A stretch of 64,000 nucleotides of DNA from Terrihalobacillus insolitus (GTDB lineage: Bacteria > Bacillota > Bacilli > Bacillales > Amphibacillaceae), in contig NZ_JAMQKB010000004.1 in NCBI RefSeq assembly GCF_028416575.1, forward strand, positions 96,176 to 160,175, read 5' to 3'. The position numbers and the translations under genes were made by a program. The notes under the pieces were generated by a model. That model was not told the DNA's origin. It saw nothing but the letters and a program-made list of their open reading frames with translations, and ran no database searches. Below are positions 1 to 8,583 of this stretch, one piece after another (position 1 is the stretch's first letter; every line of letters starts with the position of its first letter).

Positions 1-440
1 TTCCGAAAATAACGGCCTCTCAGTCCGCATAGGATTTTTAGCGGACTCAGAGGCTCTTATTTGGCCAAAATCCGTGGTATTGGGAGGTTTCGCGGACTGA
101 GAGGCCGTTAATTGCTGAAAATCCAGCCAAAAACAGCCCATTTATAGCAAATAACGGCCTGTGAGTCCGCTTAACCATGAGAAACAAGCCTTTTTCCGAA
201 AATAACGGCCTCTCAGTCCGCATAGGATTTTTAGCGGACTCAGAGGCTCTTATTTGGCCAAAATCCGTGGTATTGGGAGGTTTCGCGGACTGAGAGGCCG
301 TTAATTGCTGAAAATCCAGCCGAAAACAGCCGTTTTATAGCAAATAAGGGTCTGTGAGTCCGCTAACGCAAGGAAATCAAGCCTTTTTCCGAAAATAACG
401 GCCTCTCAGTCCGCATAGGATTTTTAGCGGACTCAGAGGC
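1..440. repeat. 193-bp tandem repeat, about 2.3 copies
   Basis: Copies start at 1, 194 and 387; the third stops at 440 where the sequence diverges. The first two differ at only a few positions. Each unit holds an exact 16-bp inverted pair, cggcctctcagtccgc (13-28) and gcggactgagaggccg (92-107), plus further copies of the GCGGACT(C/G)AGAGGC core. No coding potential is evident. The array probably continues beyond the left edge of the window. Function unknown. Confidence 0.85.
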
Positions 441-541
441 GATATGTGGACATATACCAGAAGTGCAGCTCCCATTCCTTAATAGAATTTTTTTGCTACT
501 ATCAAGTGAACGTTCCATTTGTAACGCGGTTTGCTTTTAAT

Positions 542-875
542 CTATTAATTTATCTTTTTCGGTCCTTTCCAGTACATTTCCCTCAGGCGGTATATTTGGA
601 GTTTACCTGTAGCTTTTTTTGGTAATGACTCTACAAATTCAATGGCCTTTGGTGCTTTAAAGTACTTTAAAGTACTCCAGATTAGATCGGCAATATGCTA
701 TAATTTCTTCTTCTGTTACCTTTGCATTTGGGTGTAATACGATGATTGCATTAGGAACTTCTCCCCATTTTCTTCAGGAATGGAAATGACAGCTACCTCC
801 ATTACGTCTGGACGGACGACCTTTGTTTCCCCGTTAAAAGCTAATTCAATACCTTGTCTTGCTTTAATTGTCATC
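542..875 (-). pseudogene. Decayed AMP-dependent acyl-CoA synthetase fragment
   Basis: Reading the minus strand in shifting frames gives pieces typical of the C-terminal part of fatty-acyl-CoA synthetases: KARQGIELAFNGET, then PDVMEVAVISIPEENGE, then VPNAIIVLHPNAKVTEEEII, then FKAPKAIEFVESLPKKATGK. The pieces are broken by a missing base near 765 and a duplicated 10-bp TTTAAAGTAC near 655-675. The stretch that should lie between the first two pieces has been deleted. The N-terminal AMP-binding domain is absent. This is a relic and not a functional gene. Confidence 0.75.
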
Positions 876-899
876 GACAACTGCCTTCAACCAAATGAT

Positions 900-937
900 A
901 TGACATTTGTCATCTTAATCAAATGACGTATATGACT
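900..937 (+). promoter_or_regulatory. Candidate DesR operator
   Basis: A perfect palindrome ATGACATTTGTCAT (900-913) is followed by two more ATGAC half-sites (near 923 and 932). The cluster lies just upstream of the -35 element of the desaturase promoter, about 40-77 bases before the predicted start of transcription. In B. subtilis, phosphorylated DesR binds a comparable stretch upstream of des. The assignment is inferred from position and symmetry. Confidence 0.5.
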
Positions 938-941
938 TCTT

Positions 942-970
942 TTGCTTTATGTTTTTCTTTAATCTATAAA
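942..970 (+). promoter_or_regulatory. Predicted sigma-A promoter of des
   Basis: TTGCTT (942-947) and TATAAA (965-970) are separated by 17 bases, with the likely transcription start near 977. The weak -35 box fits a promoter that needs activation by DesR from the adjacent operator. Confidence 0.5.
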
Positions 971-1028
971 TAACAGAAGATACTTATAGAATATTGAAAG
1001 CATAAGATGAGTGCTTGAGGAGGATAAT

Positions 1029-2087
1029 ATGAGTAGAAAAAAACAAGCGGAATTAAGAAAAAACGTCAAGCCATATGAAAGCTCTAATACGAAATCGGGC
1101 ATCATGCAGTTGGTCAATACAATCCCGACGTTCTTTCTACTTTGGTTCTTAGCATATCAAAGTTTGTCTGTCTCAATTTGGTTAACCCTCGGATTGACAG
1201 TTGTAGCAGCAGGTTTTGTCGTTCGAATCTTTATTATATTTCACGACTGTACGCATCAATCCTATTTCAAGAACAAAAAAGCGAATAGATATCTTGGAAC
1301 GGTTACAGGGATTATTACCCATTTTGCCTTTGAAAAGTGGAAGCGAAGCCATTCGATTCACCACGCGACAAGTGGTAATTTAGATAAACGTGGAACAGGA
1401 GATATATGGGTGATGACGGTTGAGGAATATGTATCGGCTTCAGCATGGGAAAGGGTAGCTTATCGCCTTTATCGTAACCCAATTGTTATGTTCGGATTAG
1501 GTCCGATTTACCTTTTTTTCATCGAAAATCGTTTTAATCGAAAAGGTGCAAAACGTAAAGAACGCTTGAACACCTACTTGATCAACTTCTCAATTGCTGC
1601 CATCTATGCGATGTTGATATGGGGAATTGGTTGGCAAGCATTTTTAATGGTGCAACTCCCGATTCTTTTCGTGTCAGGGGCACTCGGAATTTGGTTATTT
1701 TATGTTCAACATCAATTTGAGGATTCTTATTTTGAAAATGAGGATGAGTGGGATTATGTGAAAGCAGCGGTTGATGGAAGTTCGTATTACAAACTTCCAA
1801 AGATTATGCAATGGATGACTGGTAGTATTGGTTTCCACCATGTACACCATTTAAGTCCAAGGGTTCCAAATTATAATTTAGAAAAAGCACATGAATCAAC
1901 GCCACCATTACAACAAGCAACAACGATTACGCTTGCATCTAGCTTAAAATCAATCCGTTTTCGCCTATATGATGAGAAAAACAGAACATTCGTTAGCTTT
2001 AAAGAGGTCAAAGAACTTTTAAGTAATACAAAGTTAAAATCTAAAGTGCAATTGAATAACAGAAGGCCAAGTCTTCAAGAAAAATAG
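1029..2087 (+). CDS. des: Membrane fatty-acid desaturase Des
   Basis: This 352-residue integral membrane protein is the acyl-lipid desaturase that introduces a double bond into existing phospholipid acyl chains and restores fluidity after a cold shift. The three di-iron histidine boxes of the family are visible: HDCTH at residues 72-76, HSIHH at 108-112 and HHVHH at 270-274, spaced by hydrophobic segments. The ATG at 1029 is chosen over the upstream GTG at 1011 because GAGGAGGA lies seven to ten bases before it. The genes for the DesK/DesR two-component system follow directly, as in B. subtilis, so expression is probably controlled by that pair through the operator at 900-937. Confidence 0.93.
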   Translation: MSRKKQAELRKNVKPYESSNTKSGIMQLVNTIPTFFLLWFLAYQSLSVSIWLTLGLTVVAAGFVVRIFIIFHDCTHQSYFKNKKANRYLGTVTGIITHFAFEKWKRSHSIHHATSGNLDKRGTGDIWVMTVEEYVSASAWERVAYRLYRNPIVMFGLGPIYLFFIENRFNRKGAKRKERLNTYLINFSIAAIYAMLIWGIGWQAFLMVQLPILFVSGALGIWLFYVQHQFEDSYFENEDEWDYVKAAVDGSSYYKLPKIMQWMTGSIGFHHVHHLSPRVPNYNLEKAHESTPPLQQATTITLASSLKSIRFRLYDEKNRTFVSFKEVKELLSNTKLKSKVQLNNRRPSLQEK

Positions 2088-2113
2088 GAACGCCAATAAG
2101 AAAATAACAAAGC

Positions 2114-2157
2114 AATGCACAAGAGGATTCTATTATCAAATCTCTTGTGCATTTTGG
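2114..2157 (+). terminator. Hairpin between des and desK
   Basis: AATGCACAAGAG and its exact complement CTCTTGTGCATT form a 12-bp stem followed by a short T-rich run. It would partly terminate des mRNA, letting desK-desR be expressed at a lower level by read-through or from their own promoter. Confidence 0.75.
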
Positions 2158-2194
2158 TATACTTAACATTAAATATAAACCAAAGGGGATCACT

Positions 2195-3331
2195 ATGCAA
2201 AATTGGTATCACATTATCCCAAAAAATACGGGGCTTAGTGCTTACGTATGGATTATCTTTTGTATTCTGCCTTTTTACTTTATTATCAGATCATCATCAT
2301 CCTTGGAAATCGTTTTCGGTATTTTAATGATTTTACTTTTTTTTGGTTCGTACCGTCTATCCTTTATTTCTAAGGGGTGGTCTGTATATGTATGGGTCAT
2401 CATAGAAATGACGATAAGTATTGTCATGACATTACTTTTTGGCTATGTATACTTTGCGCTTTTTTTAGCATTTTTCATTGGGAAAATTCAAAATAAAATC
2501 GGATTTTCTATATTATATGGGATTCATCTTCTCAGTACAATCGGGGCAATTACAATCGTATTTATGAAAGAAAATGCATTGATTTACTCGCAACTTCCAT
2601 TTATAGTCATTAGTATCATTGGTGTATTATTGCTACCATTCACGATGTATAACCGAATCAAGCGAGAAGAATTAGAAGTTCAGTTAGAGCATGCAAATAA
2701 GAAGATTTCTCGGTTGATCATTATGGAAGAACGTCAGCGGATTGCACGCGATTTACATGATACGTTAGGGCAAAAGCTTTCCCTTATTGGATTGAAAAGC
2801 GATTTAGCTGGTAAATTAGTGGATAAAAAGCCAGATGCGGCAAAGGCGGAAATAAATGATATTCATCAAACGGCAAGAATGGCCTTGAAAGAAGTTAGGG
2901 AAATGGTTTCTGATATGAGGGGAATAAAACTGAAAGAAGAAATGATTCATGTTCGGCAAATGTTAAAGGCTGCGAATATAGAGCTTCGTATAGATGGAAA
3001 TCCAGAATTTACCGATACGCCATTATTGGTTGAAAATGTGCTAAGTATGTGTTTGAAAGAAGCGGTAACCAATATAGTCAAGCATAGTCAGGCTACTTCC
3101 TGCAATGTTTGGATTAAGCAAGTACCTAATGAATTGTGTATTAAGGTTCAAGATAATGGCAAAGGGATCACTGAAGAAATGAACTCTACACAGGGACATG
3201 GCATAGAAGGGATGAGAGAAAGATTGGAATTTGTGAATGGCAGCTTAGAAATTGAGTCTGGAAATGGAACGACATTGACTATACGAGTGCCAAATGTTAT
3301 TCAACAAACAAATAAGGGGGCTAAAGTGTGA
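2195..3331 (+). CDS. desK: Thermosensor histidine kinase DesK
   Basis: This 378-residue HisKA_3-type sensor kinase has several N-terminal membrane spans (about residues 12-150), a short linker, a dimerisation/phosphoacceptor helix and a C-terminal ATPase domain. The phosphoacceptor is His188 in RDLHDTLGQK, the same position as in B. subtilis DesK, which senses membrane order through its transmembrane bundle. The ATPase N box (EAVTNIVKHS) and G boxes (DNGKGI, GHGIEGMRER) are intact. ATG 2195 is preceded by AAAGGGGA, which makes the GTG at 2147 unlikely. The gene overlaps desR by four bases. Confidence 0.93.
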   Translation: MQNWYHIIPKNTGLSAYVWIIFCILPFYFIIRSSSSLEIVFGILMILLFFGSYRLSFISKGWSVYVWVIIEMTISIVMTLLFGYVYFALFLAFFIGKIQNKIGFSILYGIHLLSTIGAITIVFMKENALIYSQLPFIVISIIGVLLLPFTMYNRIKREELEVQLEHANKKISRLIIMEERQRIARDLHDTLGQKLSLIGLKSDLAGKLVDKKPDAAKAEINDIHQTARMALKEVREMVSDMRGIKLKEEMIHVRQMLKAANIELRIDGNPEFTDTPLLVENVLSMCLKEAVTNIVKHSQATSCNVWIKQVPNELCIKVQDNGKGITEEMNSTQGHGIEGMRERLEFVNGSLEIESGNGTTLTIRVPNVIQQTNKGAKV

Positions 3332-3933
3332 TAAGAATTGTCATTGCTGAAGATCAACGTATGTTACTTGGTGCTTTAGGCTCGTTACTTGATTTAGAAG
3401 ATGACATGAAAGTTGTCGGGAAAGCAAGGAACGGGGAGGAAGCATTGGAACTAGTGAACCAGCACCAGCCCGACATCTGCATCATGGACATTGAGATGCC
3501 ATTGAAAAGTGGACTTGATGCAGCTGAAGAATTGAAGGATCATCCTTGCAAAGTAATTATTTTAACAACATTTGCACGGGCGGGGTACTTTGAGCGGGCA
3601 AGAAAAGCGGAGATAAGCGGGTATTTATTGAAAGATAGTCCCATCGAAGATTTAGCAAACTCGATTCGCACGATTATGGACGGACGACACGTGTATGCAC
3701 CAGAGTTAGTCGATATTGCTTATGAGAATGAGAATGAAAGCCCGCTGACTGAGCGAGAGGAGCAGGTGATCAAATTAATTGCCGATGGGAAAAACACAAA
3801 GGAAATTGCGAGCGAGCTTTTTCTTACGAATGGGACTGTTCGAAATTACGTTTCTATTATTCTTGATAAACTCGGTGTAAGCAACCGAATTGAAGCGATT
3901 TCTCGATTTAAGGAGAAGGGATGGTTTAAATAA
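3328..3933 (+). CDS. desR: Response regulator DesR
   Basis: This 201-residue NarL/LuxR-type regulator has a receiver domain (residues 1-120) with phosphoacceptor Asp54 in IMDIEMP and the conserved Thr (ILTT) and Lys (LLKD), followed by a LuxR-type helix-turn-helix (about 137-195). It starts at GTG 3328, overlapping the end of desK (GTGA), so translation is coupled. Known role: when phosphorylated by DesK in the cold it activates des. No other target is visible nearby. Confidence 0.93.
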   Translation: MIRIVIAEDQRMLLGALGSLLDLEDDMKVVGKARNGEEALELVNQHQPDICIMDIEMPLKSGLDAAEELKDHPCKVIILTTFARAGYFERARKAEISGYLLKDSPIEDLANSIRTIMDGRHVYAPELVDIAYENENESPLTEREEQVIKLIADGKNTKEIASELFLTNGTVRNYVSIILDKLGVSNRIEAISRFKEKGWFK

Positions 3934-4081
3934 GGGTATTTGAGTAAACGATAACACCCCTTCGTTTATACAGATGAGTGAGTGATAAATACTGATACGT
4001 TTTTAAAAAAAACAGCATGTCTTCGTGGCTATTCCTACTATGATTAATTTTGAACAGCCCTTCAATAAGAAAAATGATCGT

Positions 4082-4119
4082 CCCCCATGAGCTATATACG
4101 GTTCAGGGGGCACTTTTTT
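4082..4119 (+). terminator. Rho-independent terminator after desR
   Basis: A GC-rich hairpin (CCCCCATGAGC paired imperfectly with GGTTCAGGGGG) is followed by six T residues. It lies about 150 bases after desR and between convergent genes. Confidence 0.6.
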
Positions 4120-4182
4120 GAAAAAGTCAGCGAAAGCGAAAGTATATTTTTTAGCCATTTTTCTAAATTTGAAAACAAAAAG

Positions 4183-5352
4183 CTATATCGCCTTTCTTCT
4201 TCCCCTAACCAACAAACCTACATACAGAATCAGTGAAATGGAAACAGAAACAGCGGATAGTAGATAAATAAAACTGTACCCAAATAAAAAAGCAACTTGG
4301 CCAAATGTGATCGCCCCAATACCTACGCCAAGATCAAAAAATGAGAAAAATGTTGCATTTGCCATTCCTTTTCGGCGAGAAGATGCTTTATCCACAGCCC
4401 ATGCCTGTAGTGCTGGTTGTACACTTCCAAAGCCTAGACCATATAACGCAGCTGCTGTGAATAATATGAAAGAATTTGGGAGCCATGTTAACAGGATCAT
4501 CGCACCAAAAATCATGAATGAACCTGGAAGAAATACGGCAATGTGCCCTTTCGAATCATATATTCTACCCGCAAATGTTCTAGAAAGCATTAAGAATAAG
4601 GCGAAAAACAAGAAATAAAGTTCTATCCCTTCAATTCCTTTCTGTTCGGTATATAGGGGGAGGAAAGACGCAATTCCACCAAAGGTCACCGTAATAAAAA
4701 ATAGCAGTATGGAAGGCTGGATAGCACTTTTTTCAAAAATGTCAAATCTAGCTGTCACCGATTGGTTTTCTGGCTTTTCTACGTTCTTGTAATGAATTCT
4801 CGAAGATAAAAGAAATGCTACCATGCCTAAAGCAGCACAAATAATAAAGAATATAGTGAATGACATGTACCCCGTCAATGTAAGACCTAAAGCAGGTCCA
4901 AATGCCATTGCTAAGTTACCAGATAGACCAAAATAGCCCATTCCTTCCCCACGGCGGTTTGGCGGGATCAAATCTGTTGCTATCGTACCAGTTGCAGTTG
5001 TGGAAAATCCCCAGCCAATCCCTTGAACAATACGCATGATAAATAAGAATGCAATACTGACAACAAAGGCATAGGATCCTACTGAAAGAACGAAAAGGCT
5101 AAGTCCGAACATGTATGTAAATTGCCTACCTTTTGATTCTAACAAATGCCCGACAAATGGGCGAAATAATAATGCAGAAAAAGTGAAAATTCCTGTTATA
5201 ACTCCGATTAGTTGGTCACTACCACCTAGTTCTTGTACAAATAAAGGGATTGTCGGTAATGTCATTTGAAACCCTAGGAAAATAAAAAAGTTCGCGGAAC
5301 AAATTAGGACAAAATCTTTGGTCCAAATTTTTTCTTTCACAAGTTCTGTCAT
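4183..5352 (-). CDS. Major facilitator superfamily drug/metabolite exporter
   Basis: This protein of about 389 residues has the hydrophobic pattern of a 12-helix MFS transporter. The loop 2-3 signature appears as GHLLESKGRQ and is echoed in the second half by GRIYDSKGH. The start at 5352 (MTELVKEK) is chosen because AGAAGGG precedes it; the open frame extends upstream to 5409 without a better site. Substrate cannot be read from sequence. It stands alone, convergent with desR, so context gives no clue. Confidence 0.8.
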   Translation of the reverse strand: MTELVKEKIWTKDFVLICSANFFIFLGFQMTLPTIPLFVQELGGSDQLIGVITGIFTFSALLFRPFVGHLLESKGRQFTYMFGLSLFVLSVGSYAFVVSIAFLFIMRIVQGIGWGFSTTATGTIATDLIPPNRRGEGMGYFGLSGNLAMAFGPALGLTLTGYMSFTIFFIICAALGMVAFLLSSRIHYKNVEKPENQSVTARFDIFEKSAIQPSILLFFITVTFGGIASFLPLYTEQKGIEGIELYFLFFALFLMLSRTFAGRIYDSKGHIAVFLPGSFMIFGAMILLTWLPNSFILFTAAALYGLGFGSVQPALQAWAVDKASSRRKGMANATFFSFFDLGVGIGAITFGQVAFLFGYSFIYLLSAVSVSISLILYVGLLVRGRRKAI

Positions 5353-5511
5353 GGAAACCCTTCTTTCTTTCGACACTCGAATTACATTATACAAGAGTGA
5401 AGGGGACAAAGGAAATGTTAGAAATTAAAAATCAAAATAATGTTTCCGAATGTAGGCTACATGTTGAATATTAATTTGTAATGATCAAAAGCATCAATAT
5501 ATGTTTAGTAA

Positions 5512-5531
5512 TACTATGTTGGGGTATAGTA
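5512..5531. promoter_or_regulatory. Inverted repeat upstream of the copper ATPase gene
   Basis: TACTAT and ATAGTA flank GTTGGGGT about 90 bases before the copB start. A metal-responsive repressor such as CsoR or CopY would be expected to bind near here, but neither consensus is fully met. This is only a candidate operator. Confidence 0.3.
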
Positions 5532-5618
5532 ATGATGTAAGAAGAAATAATCTTTACGCATAAAACAAATGAACCGTAATGCATAGAGGCAATGTGCTGG
5601 TTCTAAGGAGGTTTGGAC

Positions 5619-7868
5619 ATGGATAATAAGCATAATCACCATGAGGATGGCCATGGAAAAGAAAATGTAACAAATAATAATAGGAAACAACATCATCACG
5701 ATCACCAGCAAACTCACGACCATAATCATAGTGGTGAACATAAGAATGACCATAATCATGAACACCACGAGCGCGAAGGACACGATCGCGAGCATGAACA
5801 CCACGAGCACGAAGGACATGATCACGACCTCGTTGACCACAAACATGGTCATGGAGGACACAGTCACGGTCATGAAGGAAATGATCACAACCACGAAAAT
5901 CACGATCACGGTCATGGAGGACACGATCACGGTCATATGATTGCTGATTTTAAAAAGAGATTTTACATCTCTTTACTAGTAACATTACCTATTCTCATTT
6001 TTTCACCGATGATTCAATCATTTTTAAATTATGAGTTAAGCTTTCCAGGGGTTATGTACGTACTATTTGTTTTGGCGACCTTTATTTTTTTCTATGGTGG
6101 AAAGCCATTCTTGACAGGTTCAGTTGCTGAATTAAAACAAAAGAACCCAGGTATGATGACACTAATTGCACTAGCGATCGTTGTTGCCTATGTGTATAGT
6201 AGTTTAACGGTGTTTGGGCTGTCTGGAAATAATTTTTTCTGGGAGCTTGCAACATTAATTGACATTATGCTACTAGGTCATTGGATTGAAATGCGCTCAG
6301 TTATGGGTGCGTCTAATGCTCTTGAAGAGTTAGTGAAAATGATGCCATCTGAGGCACACTTAATAGATGATAATAGCGGAGAAGTGAAGGATGTTAAAGT
6401 ATCTAGTTTGCAACACGGGAACAAAGTACTTGTAAAGCCAGGTGAAAAAGTCCCAGTTGATGGCAGCATCGTGAAGGGTCAGTCATCTGTCAATGAATCA
6501 ATGTTGACAGGTGAATCAGTACCAGTGGATAAAGAGGTGGAGGATGAAGTAATCGGTGGCTCGATTAATGGAGAAGGTTCCATAACGATTCAAGTAGAAA
6601 AAACAGGCGAAGAAAGTTACCTTTCACAAGTCGTGACGATGGTAAAAGAAGCACAGGAGTCTAGGTCTAAAACACAAGACCTATCAAATCGAGCTGCTAA
6701 ATGGTTATTCTATGTAGCACTAACAGCTGGTTTGGCAACGTTGGTTATTTGGTTAGCATTAGGCTACCCTTTATCCTATGCATTAGAGCGAATGGTTACC
6801 GTCATGGTAATAGCCTGTCCGCACGCATTAGGTTTAGCAGCTCCATTAGTTGTAGCACGTTCGACAGCTCTGTCAGCAAAACAAGGGTTGTTGATTCGAA
6901 ATCGTGCTAATTTTGAGGAAGCTAGGAAAGTACAGTCAATTGTATTTGATAAGACAGGTACATTGACGGAAGGTGAATTTGGAATAACTGAGATTGTTAC
7001 AGAGGATGGCTATGACAAAACGGAACTATTACAAGTTGCTGCTTCCCTTGAAGCACAATCCGAGCACCCTATTGCAAGGGGGATTGTAGAAGAAGCGAAA
7101 CAGCAAAATGTATCTTTTCATGAACCAGAACAATTTGAATCAATGACTGGAAAAGGATTAAAAGGTAATGTTGACGGAAAGGAAATATTAATTGTTAGCC
7201 CTGGTTATATCAAAGAACAGAACATTAATTTTCAAACGGAAGCATTTAACGAATTATCTGAACAAGGAAAAACAGTTGTATTCGTGCTAATAGATAATCA
7301 ATTGGCAGGTATGATTGCACTTGCAGACAAAGTTAGGGAGAGTGCGGAACGAGCAATTGCACGCCTGAAAGAAATGAATGTGCAATCAATGATGTTAACT
7401 GGAGATAACGAAAAGGTGGCACAATGGGTAGCAAAACAATTGAATTTAGATGAAGTGGTTGCAGAAGTGTTGCCACATGAAAAGGCAGAAAAAGTAAAAG
7501 AAATTAAAGGTAAGGGATTGAAAATAGCGATGACTGGTGATGGTGTCAATGATGCACCTGCCTTAGCCAATGCTGATCTAGGGATCGCTATAGGTGCTGG
7601 TACAGATGTGGCAATGGAAACTGCGGATGTCATTTTGGTAAAAAGTAATCCAGAAGATGTTGTCTCCATCTTAGAACTATCGACTTCCACTTACAAAAAA
7701 ATGATTCAGAATCTTTGGTGGGCTGCAGGCTATAACATCGTAACGATCCCACTTGCTGCAGGTATTCTATACCCAATAGGTATCGTATTAAGTCCGGCAA
7801 TAGGTGCGGTGCTCATGTCATTAAGTACCGTTATCGTTGCAATAAACGCCCGATTGTTTAAAGGTTAA
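5619..7868 (+). CDS. copB: CPH-type copper-exporting P-type ATPase (CopB class)
   Basis: This 749-residue P1B-type ATPase pumps Cu (or Ag) ions out of the cytoplasm. The ion-binding motif in transmembrane helix 6 is Cys400-Pro-His (CPH instead of CPC), which defines the CopB/P1B-3 class. The phosphorylated aspartate is Asp444 in [13 protein letters not shown] (HP motif), the TGES actuator loop and [10 protein letters not shown] hinge are all present. The first ~105 residues are extraordinarily rich in His with Asp, Glu and Asn and contain no CxxC metal domain, so they probably bind metal through histidines. ATG 5619 follows AAGGAGG by seven bases. The convergent copper-oxidase-like gene supports a copper role. 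Confidence 0.92.
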   Translation: MDNKHNHHEDGHGKENVTNNNRKQHHHDHQQTHDHNHSGEHKNDHNHEHHEREGHDREHEHHEHEGHDHDLVDHKHGHGGHSHGHEGNDHNHENHDHGHGGHDHGHMIADFKKRFYISLLVTLPILIFSPMIQSFLNYELSFPGVMYVLFVLATFIFFYGGKPFLTGSVAELKQKNPGMMTLIALAIVVAYVYSSLTVFGLSGNNFFWELATLIDIMLLGHWIEMRSVMGASNALEELVKMMPSEAHLIDDNSGEVKDVKVSSLQHGNKVLVKPGEKVPVDGSIVKGQSSVNESMLTGESVPVDKEVEDEVIGGSINGEGSITIQVEKTGEESYLSQVVTMVKEAQESRSKTQDLSNRAAKWLFYVALTAGLATLVIWLALGYPLSYALERMVTVMVIACPHALGLAAPLVVARSTALSAKQGLLIRNRANFEEARKVQSIVFDKTGTLTEGEFGITEIVTEDGYDKTELLQVAASLEAQSEHPIARGIVEEAKQQNVSFHEPEQFESMTGKGLKGNVDGKEILIVSPGYIKEQNINFQTEAFNELSEQGKTVVFVLIDNQLAGMIALADKVRESAERAIARLKEMNVQSMMLTGDNEKVAQWVAKQLNLDEVVAEVLPHEKAEKVKEIKGKGLKIAMTGDGVNDAPALANADLGIAIGAGTDVAMETADVILVKSNPEDVVSILELSTSTYKKMIQNLWWAAGYNIVTIPLAAGILYPIGIVLSPAIGAVLMSLSTVIVAINARLFKG

Positions 7869-7875
7869 AAATAAA

Positions 7876-7918
7876 CACAGCACCACTCTCCAAATCGTAG
7901 AGGGTGGTGCTATTTTTG
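7876..7918. terminator. Bidirectional terminator between convergent genes
   Basis: AGCACCACTCT pairs with AGAGGGTGGTGCT, followed by TATTTTTG on the plus strand and preceded by an A-rich run that gives Ts on the minus strand. It can end both copB and the minus-strand 7940 gene. Confidence 0.85.
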
Positions 7919-7939
7919 TATAAAGTCTAGGTCAAAAGA

Positions 7940-8539
7940 TTAATGTGGAAAATTTTGTGACTGCTGTTTATCGTTTTGTTGATTGTTATAAACGGGTATT
8001 TGCCCTTTGTTTGTATTCATGTTGTGCGTACTATCTCCCATTGGTTGTTGAGCATTCGTTTGTTCCATACTCGTTGCACTTGGATGACTCATCCATCCGT
8101 TTTGGTTTCCCATCATTTCAAGCTGCTCTGCAATATGTGACTGTTGTAATGCCATTTCAATATGAATTTTTTTGACTTGTGGGTCTTTCATATTCATTGC
8201 AGAAGTGAAATTATCATTTGCCATAGCAGTCGCTGTAAAGTGAGCATCCATTGCAATGTCTGGATCTTTCAATCCAATAGAAGTGGATCCGGACATATTT
8301 GCATGATTTTGACCTTGAGCTTTCGGTATCGGTGGAAGAGTAGCTTGACTCATCTGATTTGGGTTTAACAAATTGTTCATAGTCGTAACATGGTTTTTCA
8401 TTAAGCCTGCTTGCTGCTCTATTAGCATTGAAAGTTGCTTGTTTTGAGTTGAAGCTGCATAAAACTCTAATTTTTTAATAATCCCTTTGTGTGCGGCTAA
8501 ATGATTTGCCATAAGCCCTACATCTACCGTTTTTAACAT
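7940..8539 (-). CDS. CotF-like coat/ferritin-fold protein, Met/His/Gln-rich
   Basis: This 199-residue soluble protein has no signal peptide. Residues 8-60 and 100-145 look like a helical ferritin-like fold (MANHLAAHKGIIKKLEFYA; HIEMALQQSHIAEQLE) as found in CotF-type spore coat proteins of bacilli. The linker and the C-terminal ~55 residues are low-complexity and rich in Asn, Gln, Met and His. AAAGGAGCG lies 9-10 bases before the ATG. It sits 45 bases downstream of the copper-oxidase-like gene on the same strand, so the two are probably co-transcribed. A coat location or metal-binding role is inferred and not shown. Confidence 0.6.
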   Translation of the reverse strand: MLKTVDVGLMANHLAAHKGIIKKLEFYAASTQNKQLSMLIEQQAGLMKNHVTTMNNLLNPNQMSQATLPPIPKAQGQNHANMSGSTSIGLKDPDIAMDAHFTATAMANDNFTSAMNMKDPQVKKIHIEMALQQSHIAEQLEMMGNQNGWMSHPSATSMEQTNAQQPMGDSTHNMNTNKGQIPVYNNQQNDKQQSQNFPH

Positions 8540-8583
8540 GTTATAATCGCTCCTTTAGTTATTTATAATGTATAGTCAGTTAA

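Noticed and set aside
1011..1028. GTG start for the desaturase
   Set aside because: The ribosome site lies after this codon; ATG 1029 is correctly spaced.
2115..2327. Small plus-strand ORF between des and desK
   Set aside because: It begins inside the terminator hairpin and overlaps the start of desK in another frame.
5514..5936. Minus-strand hydrophobic Val/Met/Ile-rich ORF
   Set aside because: It is the complement of the His-codon-rich start of copB; CAT/CAC codons read backwards give Met and Val.
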